Assembly (NCBI GenBank): GCA_007127495.1
Contig: SKZG01000014.1
Span: 1 to 7,325 of the forward strand
From: Planctomycetales bacterium
GTDB lineage: Bacteria > Planctomycetota > Planctomycetia > Pirellulales > Thermoguttaceae
Direction of reading: 5' to 3'
DNA: 7,325 bases
This document shows positions 1 to 4,994 of this stretch, piece after piece. The notes below the pieces were generated by a model that was not told where the DNA came from, made no database searches, and saw only the letters and a program-made list of their open reading frames with translations. A program made the position numbers and the translations under genes. The first letter of the stretch is position 1. Each line of letters begins with the position of its first letter.

Positions 1-540
1 GAGCTGAGCTGCACCATTGTGGGGATGTCGGAAATCAAGCGGCGGCGGTTGGAAGAACTGCCGGTCGACTGCCACCCGGGAACGATGGTGGGCCAGTACG
101 TACCGTTCTACTTCTGTCCGCGGTCGGTCATGCTGTATATCCTTCACAGAGGGAACCATCCTGAAGTAAACTATCGGGAAGGGCAAGGGCCGATCGTGCA
201 TTTGCAAGCTGATCTCCGGCGAGTCGTTGACGGTGCCAACAGGCGCAACGTCCGCTGGGCGTTTACCAACTGCAATGCGGGGGCGCGTTACGCGCGCTTC
301 TTCAATAGTTTGGATCGGCTCGGCGAGATCGACTGGGCGGCGGTCGAAGCCAACGATTTTCGCAGCGTGGGCGCCAAGGAAGGAAAGCAAGCCGAGTTCC
401 TCGTGCATGAGTCGTTTCCTTGGACGTGGGTCGAGAGAATTGGCGTCGCCAACCGAATGACCTTGCAGCAGGTGCAATCCGTCCTGGCCGAAAGCGAACA
501 CCAACCATCCGTAGCCGTCGAGCCCGGTTGGTATTTTTGA
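1..540 (+). CDS. darT: DarT, DNA ADP-ribosyltransferase toxin (5' end missing)
   Basis: DarT (DUF4433 family) attaches ADP-ribose from NAD+ to thymidine in single-stranded DNA, blocking replication. The frame is open from base 1 with no stop, and 179 residues are visible. The family normally begins with a further 30-40 residues (a Y/H-I-T-H-type NAD-binding start), so the gene begins before the window and the GTG at 19 is internal. Visible family marks are the IKRRR stretch (fragment residues 12-16), VPFYFCPRSVMLY (34-46) with the NAD-site arginine R41, the HLQADL strand, AFTNCNA, and the catalytic-glutamate segment KQAEFLVHESFPW, with E132 as the probable catalytic residue. It ends in WYF, as DarT proteins typically end in WY-aromatic. 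The stop codon is part of TGAGGAG, which supplies the ribosome site of darG 11 nt downstream. The core looks intact, so the toxin is probably active. Confidence 0.93.
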   Translation, partial: ELSCTIVGMSEIKRRRLEELPVDCHPGTMVGQYVPFYFCPRSVMLYILHRGNHPEVNYREGQGPIVHLQADLRRVVDGANRRNVRWAFTNCNAGARYARFFNSLDRLGEIDWAAVEANDFRSVGAKEGKQAEFLVHESFPWTWVERIGVANRMTLQQVQSVLAESEHQPSVAVEPGWYF

Positions 541-551
541 GGAGAGAGCCG

Positions 552-1613
552 ATGATCGAGTTCCAGAAAGGCGACATTCTAGAAGCCGATGCCGATGCAT
601 TGATCAACACGGTCAACTGCGTCGGCGTGATGGGCCGAGGGATCGCATTGCAGTTCAAGAAGGCGTTTCCCGAAAACTTCGACGAGTACGCGGCGGCGTG
701 CAAGCGCGGCGAAGTGCAGCCGGGAAGAATGTTCGTGGTCCGTCTGAGCCGGTTGCAGAACCCGCGTTATATCATCAACTTTCCAACCAAGCGCCATTGG
801 AAGGGGAAGAGCCGCATCGAAGACATCGAGGCCGGATTGGAGGCACTGATAACGACCATCCACGACTTCGGCATCAAGTCCGTCGCCGTGCCGCCGCTCG
901 GGTGTGGTCTGGGCGGGCTGGATTGGCGCGGGGTTCGGCGCCGGATCGAGGAGGCGCTCGGCGGTCTTGCCGAGGTCCGGACGCTGGTCTATGAACCCGC
1001 CGGCGCGCCGGCCTCCGAGACAATGCCCAAGACGAAGAAAGCCCCGAAAATGACGCCCGGGAGGGCGGCGCTGCTGGGCCTCATGCGGCGATACCTTGCG
1101 GCCGCGATGGACCCGTACGTATCGCTGCTGGAAATGCACAAGCTGATGTACTTCATGCAGGAGGCAGGCGAACGATTGCGACTACGATTTGCCAAGGGGA
1201 CGTACGGGCCGTACGCCGAGAACCTCCGCCACGTCCTCACCGAGATCGAGGGGCACTTTATCCGTGGCTACGGCGATGCCGAAGACGCCCCGGAGAAGCA
1301 GATCGAGCTGGTCACCGAAGTTTCGCAGCGAGTGGAAGGGTTCCTTCAGAAGCACCCACAGACCCGCGCTCATTTCGATCGCGTCGGCGAGCTGATCCGG
1401 GGTTTCGAGACGCCCTACGGCATGGAGCTGCTTGCGACGGTGCATTGGGTCGCGAAGCAAGAAGCAGCCACAAATGCGGATCGGGCGGTAGAGCAGGTCT
1501 ACGCTTGGAATACCCGAAAGCAAATGTTCCGTGAGCCACACATCCGTGTGGCGTGGCAGGTTCTGGAGGACGGCGGCTGGCTCGGTAGAAGAGGAGAACC
1601 GAGTCATGACTAA
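552..1613 (+). CDS. darG: DarG, macrodomain DNA ADP-ribosyl glycohydrolase antitoxin
   Basis: DarG reverses DarT by removing ADP-ribose from thymidine, and also binds the toxin directly. The protein is 353 aa. Residues 1-155 form a macrodomain: QKGDI at 5-9, NTVNCVGVMGRGIA at 19-32 (ADP-ribose loop, conserved Asn), FPTKRHWKGKSR at 77-88 with Lys80 matching the catalytic lysine of Thermus DarG, and PPLGCGLGGLDW in the second phosphate loop. A basic, Pro-rich linker (about 155-178) leads to the C-terminal domain (about 180-340, HKLMYFMQEAG and AKGTYGPYAENL). In studied DarG proteins this domain blocks the toxin by mimicking ssDNA. I chose ATG 552 because the macrodomain starts there and AGGAG lies just upstream, overlapping the darT stop. 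An upstream in-frame start at 420 would only add darT shadow sequence. The last 8 nt overlap the next gene. Confidence 0.95.
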   Translation: MIEFQKGDILEADADALINTVNCVGVMGRGIALQFKKAFPENFDEYAAACKRGEVQPGRMFVVRLSRLQNPRYIINFPTKRHWKGKSRIEDIEAGLEALITTIHDFGIKSVAVPPLGCGLGGLDWRGVRRRIEEALGGLAEVRTLVYEPAGAPASETMPKTKKAPKMTPGRAALLGLMRRYLAAAMDPYVSLLEMHKLMYFMQEAGERLRLRFAKGTYGPYAENLRHVLTEIEGHFIRGYGDAEDAPEKQIELVTEVSQRVEGFLQKHPQTRAHFDRVGELIRGFETPYGMELLATVHWVAKQEAATNADRAVEQVYAWNTRKQMFREPHIRVAWQVLEDGGWLGRRGEPSHD

Positions 1614-1830
1614 CACGAAAACCCCCGAACTACTCGACCTTGTGGCGGTCGTGCGCGGCGCCGATGACCCGAACGTCGAGGTAGGCGACGTGGGAACCGT
1701 CGTGGAGCTGCTCCCGCCCGACGGCACCGAGGTCGAGTTCGTCGACCGGACCGGCAAGACGCGCTGCCTTGCCACCTTCCGCCTCGACGACCTGCTCGTG
1801 CTCAATCGCCAGCGAACCCCGGTTGGATAG
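1606..1830 (+). CDS. DUF4926-like small protein, third gene of the darTG operon
   Basis: A 74-aa protein resembling DUF4926, a small beta-rich domain of unknown biochemical role that is often found near toxin genes. The diagnostic core is visible: LLDLVAVVRGAD (9-20), then VEVGDVGTVVELL (25-37), EVEFVDRTGKT (42-52) and a final FRLDDLLVL strand. ATG 1606 lies inside the end of darG (8-nt overlap) and is preceded by GAGGAG at 1591-1596 with a 9-nt gap, so a dedicated ribosome site is present and co-translation with darG is likely. Longer in-frame starts (for example 1531) would read through darG sequence. Its position suggests an accessory or antitoxin-like role in the DarTG module, but nothing in the sequence proves that. 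Confidence 0.82.
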   Translation: MTNTKTPELLDLVAVVRGADDPNVEVGDVGTVVELLPPDGTEVEFVDRTGKTRCLATFRLDDLLVLNRQRTPVG

Positions 1831-1909
1831 TAGCCTTGTGGGGCAGGCCGGGCATTCTGAAAAACGGCGCCGGGGATATAGGGCCGGCCCGCTTTCGCGC
1901 GCCCGGCCA

Positions 1910-1958
1910 CACGGCATGGAGCCGAGTTTCGTCCTCCGGCTGCCCAGAGGATGCCGTG
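1910..1958. repeat. Nested inverted repeat
   Basis: CACGGCAT (1910-1917) pairs with ATGCCGTG (1951-1958). Inside this, AGCCG (1920-1924) pairs with CGGCT (1937-1941), leaving a 12-nt loop. It lies 80 nt after the DUF4926-like stop. It could fold in the darTG mRNA 3' region or be a remnant of an intergenic repeat. No T-tract follows, so it is not a classical terminator. Confidence 0.4.
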
Positions 1959-2131
1959 GATCGGCAGGGGCGTCAAGGGTTGGGACCAGCCCAGTGCATT
2001 GTAGGCCACACCATCATCGAACCGGAAACGCTTGTTGGAACGTCCAATGCGGTTGGCGTACGGAAATCGGGCGGGCCGGCGTCGGTTGCTTGCTGCCGCG
2101 GGCCTGGGGTGTTAGGATTGGAATGGACGGT

Positions 2132-2171
2132 GAGAAATTCTCTTGCCCCCGTTGGCCGGTGACGATAGACT
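2132..2171 (+). promoter_or_regulatory. Putative sigma70-type promoter with adjacent operator-like dyad
   Basis: TTGCCC (2143-2148) as a -35 box and TAGACT (2166-2171) as a -10 box are 17 nt apart, each matching four of six consensus positions. Directly upstream, GAGAA-A-TTCTC (2132-2142) is a perfect 11-nt odd-centred dyad abutting the -35 box, a typical place for a repressor. The predicted transcript would start near 2178, about 58 nt before the DUF6941-like start. The assignment rests on pattern only. Confidence 0.4.
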
Positions 2172-2185
2172 CAGGAAGGGGCGGA

Positions 2186-2230
2186 ATGAACTTCCCCCGA
2201 ATGAGGGCCGTTTTTGCAATCAGGGAGTAG
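2186..2230 (+). CDS. Possible 14-codon leader ORF
   Basis: ATG at 2186 preceded by an AGGAAGGGGCGGA purine stretch opens a 14-residue frame ending in TAG at 2228-2230, 5 nt before the GTG start of the DUF6941-like gene and in the same frame. It begins just after the predicted transcript start. It could couple translation to the downstream gene, or be chance. The peptide has no run of one amino acid that would suggest attenuation. Confidence 0.25.
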   Translation: MNFPRMRAVFAIRE

Positions 2231-2235
2231 CGACG

Positions 2236-2703
2236 GTGAAGCCAGTCCTTCAGGCGATTTTGCTGGCTGACCACGTATACGTGGACAAGGGGACGGGAAA
2301 GCATGTCGTCGCCGGCGTGTTTGACCGGCTTTTGTCTATCTCCGAGGAGCAAATACAGACTCAACCGGAAGATCGTTCACAAGGGAAGAAGCTGATTCGT
2401 GGTGGAATGCATTCTGGTTCACCATGGGCATTCATCAGTGTAACCGACGTACGTGGGAAACAGATTTTCGCTCTCCGGTACGTGTTCCTTGATGAGGATC
2501 AGTTGATCTTCGAGACCACGTTCACCATCACAAGTGACAACCCACTAAATACGCACAACATAGTTGCACCACTACCGCCTTTACCGTCAGACAGGCCAGG
2601 CACTTTCGCGCTGGAGGTTGTTTGGAATGACAAGCCTCTAGGTACGCACCGCGTCGTGGTGGCAAGGGCATCAATCGGGAGGCAGGATCATGTCGACAGT
2701 TGA
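2236..2703 (+). CDS. DUF6941-like protein, first gene of a hicBA operon
   Basis: A 155-aa soluble protein without signal peptide or membrane segment. The opening, LQAILLADHVYVDKGTGKHV followed by AGVFDRL (residues 5-31), and the strand-rich body (PWAFISVTDVRGK, ALRYVFLDED, FALEVVWNDK near the end) fit the DUF6941 pattern, a beta-sandwich-like family of unknown function often annotated beside unrelated genes. I chose GTG 2236 because the conserved opening starts there and GGGAG lies about 8 nt upstream. The frame is open further upstream but without family-like sequence. The 3' end overlaps hicB by 14 nt, so it is almost surely co-transcribed with hicBA. No catalytic motif is visible. The family name is recognised from pattern and is less certain than the gene itself. 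Confidence 0.75.
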   Translation: MKPVLQAILLADHVYVDKGTGKHVVAGVFDRLLSISEEQIQTQPEDRSQGKKLIRGGMHSGSPWAFISVTDVRGKQIFALRYVFLDEDQLIFETTFTITSDNPLNTHNIVAPLPPLPSDRPGTFALEVVWNDKPLGTHRVVVARASIGRQDHVDS

Positions 2704-3022
2704 AGTCATCCCCGATCGCGAGGGTGATCTAGGAGGATCATTGGACAAATCTGGGTGGAAAACGTTCGATGATGGTCGAACGTTTGAGTGCCGAGTCCTC
2801 CTGTACCCGGAGGCGGGGGGAGGGTTTTCCGCGATCGCAGCACGCCTTCCCGGTGTCGTGAGCGAAGGTGAAACGGAAAAAGAAGCTCTCGACAATATCG
2901 CCGAAGCGTTTCAGGGAGCCGTTGCCCATTACCTCGACGACCGCGGCGCTATTCCCTGGACGGATGTCGCGGTCGAACGAACCGAAGGATGCAAAGAGCG
3001 CTGGATCATCGTGGATGCCTGA
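2690..3022 (+). CDS. hicB: HicB-family antitoxin
   Basis: HicB proteins bind and neutralise the HicA ribonuclease. This one is 110 aa. The partial RNase H-like fold covers residues 33-87: FECRVLLYPEAGGGFSAI, then ARLPGVVSEGETEKEALDNI and AEAFQGAVAHYL, followed by the common IPW end at 88-90. An extra polar N-terminal segment of about 30 residues precedes the fold. The C-terminal 20 residues form one short strand, and there is no room for the ribbon-helix-helix or HTH domain that many HicB proteins use to repress their own promoter. GGGAGG at 2677-2682, 7 nt before ATG 2690, fixes the start. It overlaps the upstream gene by 14 nt and hicA by 8 nt, the antitoxin-first order. Confidence 0.9.
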   Translation: MSTVEVIPDREGDLGGSLDKSGWKTFDDGRTFECRVLLYPEAGGGFSAIAARLPGVVSEGETEKEALDNIAEAFQGAVAHYLDDRGAIPWTDVAVERTEGCKERWIIVDA

Positions 3023-3245
3023 CCTGCCCGCTGTCAATGGGATGCAGATCATCAAAGCGTTCGAGAAGTTCGGCTTCGTCGTAGTCCGGGTGAAGGGAAG
3101 TCACCACATCATGAAGAAGTCGGACCACACTTACGTTCTCACCATACCCGTCCATGGCGCGAAGCGCCTCAAGCCCGGAACATTGCGAAGTCTTATCCGC
3201 GATGCCGGCGTGTCCGTGGAAGAGTTCTCTCAGGCTGTTCGGTGA
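3015..3245 (+). CDS. hicA: HicA-family mRNA interferase toxin
   Basis: HicA is a small dsRBD-like ribonuclease that cuts mRNA and stops growth when not bound by HicB. The protein is 76 aa, a normal family length. Visible features are the first helix (NGMQIIKAFEKFGF, 8-21), the strand VVVRVKGSHHIM with catalytic His30 in the GSH motif, the VLTIPVHG strand (41-48) and the LKPGTLRSLIRDAGVS helix (52-67). ATG 3015 overlaps the hicB stop as ATGCCTGA. No strong ribosome site is seen, which fits translational coupling to hicB. All key positions are kept, so the toxin is likely functional. Confidence 0.93.
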   Translation: MPDLPAVNGMQIIKAFEKFGFVVVRVKGSHHIMKKSDHTYVLTIPVHGAKRLKPGTLRSLIRDAGVSVEEFSQAVR

Positions 3246-3287
3246 ACGTCGCCCATCGCTAGCTTCTGCTGTCCTTGCGCCGTGCCA

Positions 3288-3340
3288 GGACATTTCTCAG
3301 TCCCTGGACGGCGCCGCCCCCGCGGCCGCGGGGGATGTCC
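3288..3340. repeat. GC palindrome flanked by matching arms
   Basis: CCCCCGCGG/CCGCGGGGG (3317-3334) is a perfect 18-nt palindrome. It is enclosed by GGACAT (3288-3293) and ATGTCC (3335-3340), which are also complementary. It starts 43 nt after the hicA stop, so the most economical role is a structured 3' end of the hicBA transcript. The following bases (CTCTGATTGTT) are only weakly T-rich, so it is at best a non-canonical terminator. Confidence 0.45.
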
Positions 3341-3415
3341 CTCTGATTGTTAGAACTGGCGTTGGTCTCCTGGGAAGTTACAGTACTACGATTGTGTGTC
3401 AGTGTCAACTACCGG

Positions 3416-3499
3416 CCGGCTGTGGCGCGGCGCAAACCGCAGCGCCGCTTCAACGCGCCATGGGGCGCAGCCATGCATTCGCCGGCCACGAACAGCCGG
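3416..3499. repeat. Branched inverted-repeat element
   Basis: CCGGCTG (3416-3422) pairs with CAGCCGG (3493-3499). The stem continues as TGGC (3423-3426) with GCCA (3485-3488) across a 4-nt bulge, giving 11 pairs. Inside are GCGGCGC (3427-3433) with GCGCCGC (3442-3448), an 8-nt loop, and GCGCC (3455-3459) with GGCGC (3464-3468). This multi-branch layout could be a small structured RNA or a folded intergenic repeat. High GC makes chance pairing more likely. Confidence 0.35.
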
Positions 3500-3726
3500 A
3501 ACCACCCACCCTACGTTGCTAAGTCGTTGGTGGGAGCGTTACGTCATTATCGTCGTTATCGTTCGGGTTACGCCGGTGGCTCTTTGCCCCCCACCGCATT
3601 CTGGCCAAACGAGGCGGGATATTAAGGACGTGTCATCCCCGAATACAATATACTCCCCAAATCATAGGTAATCAGCGAGCCGATCCGCTGTGGACCGTAT
3701 CATCAATAACGCTGCTGTTTTCGTAG

Positions 3727-3755
3727 GACTTCTCACGCCGCCGGCGTGAGAAGTC
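3727..3755. terminator. Strong hairpin, probable terminator of the minus-strand operon
   Basis: GACTTCTCACGCC (3727-3739) and GGCGTGAGAAGTC (3743-3755) form a perfect 13-bp stem with a 3-nt loop. It lies 24 nt beyond the stop of the leftmost minus-strand gene (3780), where a terminator is expected. There is no run of T on either side in either direction, so termination would be by an atypical intrinsic mechanism, or the hairpin protects the 3' end of the transcript. A dispersed repeat is the alternative. Confidence 0.6.
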
Positions 3756-3779
3756 GGGTGTGTTGTTGTGGGTTCGCTC

Positions 3780-4274
3780 TTATTTCGCAAGCCGTAATGC
3801 TCGAACTAGCCTTCTAGCCAAACGACTACTGATAAACCCAGGGCTGGTGCAAACTGTCACAATGTCGGGCCTGGGCCATCCCCGCTTGCGACGAGGCCCC
3901 ATTGTAAACCGTTCCGCCACCGACTCCCATGCCTCGTCCGACAGCCAAAGGCTCGGAGAATCAATCGGATCATCGACCAGCCAATGGACACGGCACTCTG
4001 GCCATCGCTGCATGGCGAAGTAGAGAAAACTGCCAAAGTTGATCGGCTTCTGTTCGCTGAGCATGTCGTGATGTTCGTCCACGTGGAGGATGAACCGTGG
4101 GGCAGTAAGGGATCTCTTGGCGAGAGTGTCGATCCAATACTCAAGCGATTCATGGTGATGCTCCACAACCTTGTCCACTGGCCGTCTTGCCCAATGAAGC
4201 AGATCGTGAAGCTGGTCGAGGGGGGCGTCAAAGAACCGAAAGTAGTCCAGGTCTATGTCGAGAATGGAAGTCAT
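3780..4274 (-). CDS. UPF0489 family protein (arginase-like motifs)
   Basis: A 164-aa protein matching the UPF0489 pattern, named after the human protein C5orf22. No biochemical role is established. Key motifs are ILDIDLDYF (4-12), HVDEHHDML (64-72), NFGSFLYFA (79-87) and DIVTVCTSPGF (137-147). The DxD and D-E-H-H-D clusters and the late D-x-V-x-S-P-x-F strand recall metal sites of the arginase/deacetylase fold, so a metal-dependent hydrolase is plausible but inferred. I chose ATG 4274 because the conserved start lies there. An in-frame GTG at 4319 overlaps the previous stop as GTGA and would add 15 residues by translational coupling, so the start is uncertain. It is the last gene of the minus-strand run, before the 3727-3755 hairpin. 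Confidence 0.82.
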   Translation of the reverse strand: MTSILDIDLDYFRFFDAPLDQLHDLLHWARRPVDKVVEHHHESLEYWIDTLAKRSLTAPRFILHVDEHHDMLSEQKPINFGSFLYFAMQRWPECRVHWLVDDPIDSPSLWLSDEAWESVAERFTMGPRRKRGWPRPDIVTVCTSPGFISSRLARRLVRALRLAK

Positions 4275-4315
4275 CGGCCTAGAGTGTTCTTCGTTACAAA
4301 GGCTCATTCCCAGCG

Positions 4316-4594
4316 TCACTCATACTCGAGCGAATAGGATACCAGCTTCTCGTTATCGTTGTCCCGCACGAACACAACCATTTGTCCTGCCGCCGTCGCC
4401 CTTTCATACTGCTCTGCCAACAACGCCTGCGACCGTTCCGACATCTCGTTCTTAAAGCCTTCGTACTCGTAGGCGTAAATCTGCTGCTCCTGGATGTCGT
4501 AGAGCATGATCGGCCTCTCGTCCTCGGTCTGTTTATAGGCCACGACAACGTGCTCCCAGCATTCGCTCAAAGCGTCGAACAGGTAGTCGTCCAT
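4316..4594 (-). CDS. Small acidic protein of unknown function
   Basis: Not recognised. It is 92 aa, acidic and soluble, without signal peptide, cysteine cluster or membrane segment. Visible are an N-terminal helix (YLFDALSECWEHVVVAYK), a strand-turn-strand around PIMLYDIQEQQIYAYEYEGF, a helix (SERSQALLAEQYERATAAG) and a closing strand pair (QMVVFVRDND, KLVSYSLEYE), so it is a plausible small alpha/beta domain. Its size and charge resemble immunity or antitoxin-like proteins, but that is not evidence of function. ATG 4594 has a weak AGAAAG ribosome site. It sits 43 nt after the 108-aa gene and 41 nt before the UPF0489 gene. Confidence 0.75.
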   Translation of the reverse strand: MDDYLFDALSECWEHVVVAYKQTEDERPIMLYDIQEQQIYAYEYEGFKNEMSERSQALLAEQYERATAAGQMVVFVRDNDNEKLVSYSLEYE

Positions 4595-4637
4595 GTCTTT
4601 CTATGCGTGTGTCGTTTTTTCCAGGACGCCAGCCCAG

Positions 4638-4964
4638 CTAACTTGGCTCGACAAACGTCACATCGATGACAAAACCTTCGCTGGTACTTCCAACCCGATA
4701 ACCCTCGATGAGCCGATTGTCGTCTGGAAAGAACACCATTCGTCTTTTTGAAAGAACGTCAATTAGCTCGTCGGTTGGTATGTCAAATAGACCTTTACAG
4801 ACCCGTCGAATCCGACTCATTGGCACCGAGGTGGGGTCAACGGTGTAATTCCATAATAACACCCATGCAAGTGCAATCGCATCAAAGTAGCGAGCGTCCT
4901 CCAGGTGTTTGCCCCAAGGCGACAAGAACAGCCACAGATCATCTGTCAAGTCTACGCCACGCAT
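4638..4964 (-). CDS. Unrecognised 108-aa protein
   Basis: Not recognised. The N-terminal half is rich in Trp/Leu helices (LTDDLWLFLSPWGKHL and YFDAIALAWVLLWNYTV). The second half has a helix-turn-helix-like stretch (MSRIRRVCKGLFDIPTDELIDVLSKRRM, 49-76 of the protein) and then strands ending in FVIDVTFVEPS. The middle could be a winged-helix-like fold, but this is only a secondary-structure impression. ATG 4964 is chosen over the TTG at 4970 because GAGGAGG lies 8 nt before it on the minus strand. It starts 30 nt after the 288-aa gene, so they are probably co-expressed. Confidence 0.8.
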   Translation of the reverse strand: MRGVDLTDDLWLFLSPWGKHLEDARYFDAIALAWVLLWNYTVDPTSVPMSRIRRVCKGLFDIPTDELIDVLSKRRMVFFPDDNRLIEGYRVGSTSEGFVIDVTFVEPS

Positions 4965-4994
4965 CGACAAATCCTCCTCGTATTCCTACCCACC

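Larger units (their letters stand above)
1831..2235 (+). other. Non-coding spacer between darTG and DUF6941-hicBA
   Basis: 405 nt without a convincing gene. Open frames of about 100 codons occur here but show no recognisable family and no ribosome site. The first half is very GC-rich and contains the palindrome GGGCCGGCCC (1881-1890) and a nested dyad (1910-1958). The second half holds the likely promoter of the next operon, a small dyad next to it and a possible short leader ORF. No clear rho-independent terminator follows the DUF4926-like gene. Confidence 0.6.
3246..3779. other. 534-nt gene-free region between converging operons
   Basis: No frame here resembles a protein family. The plus-strand frames between about 3347 and 3671 are Arg/Pro/Thr-rich translations of GC-rich repeats without ribosome sites. 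The stretch holds three secondary-structure elements listed separately (3288-3340, 3416-3499, 3727-3755) and a more AT-rich part at 3610-3725. On the minus strand, 3500-3525 reads GTAGGGTGGGTGGTTCCGG, like the GTAGGGTGGG-type intergenic repeats seen in many bacterial genomes, so part of the region may be a repeat remnant. Confidence 0.6.

Noticed and set aside
1182..2009. 275-codon open frame on the minus strand
   Set aside because: It lies opposite darG and the DUF4926-like gene, is Ser/Arg/Pro-rich without a family pattern, and is explained by high GC on the coding strand.
1836..2162. 108-codon plus-strand frame after the DUF4926-like gene
   Set aside because: No ribosome site, no recognisable pattern, and it runs into the promoter region of the next operon.
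3349..3499. Integron attC-like site (GTTAGAA followed by inverted repeats)
   Set aside because: GTTAGAA does not fit the GTTRRRY core, no paired RYYYAAC core was found at the other end, and no integrase is present.
3649..3654. TATACT as a plus-strand -10 box
   Set aside because: No -35 box at a proper distance and no plus-strand gene downstream.
3347..3671. Plus-strand frames of about 90 codons
   Set aside because: Low-complexity Arg/Thr/Pro/Ala translations of GC-rich inverted repeats, with no ribosome site and no family resemblance.
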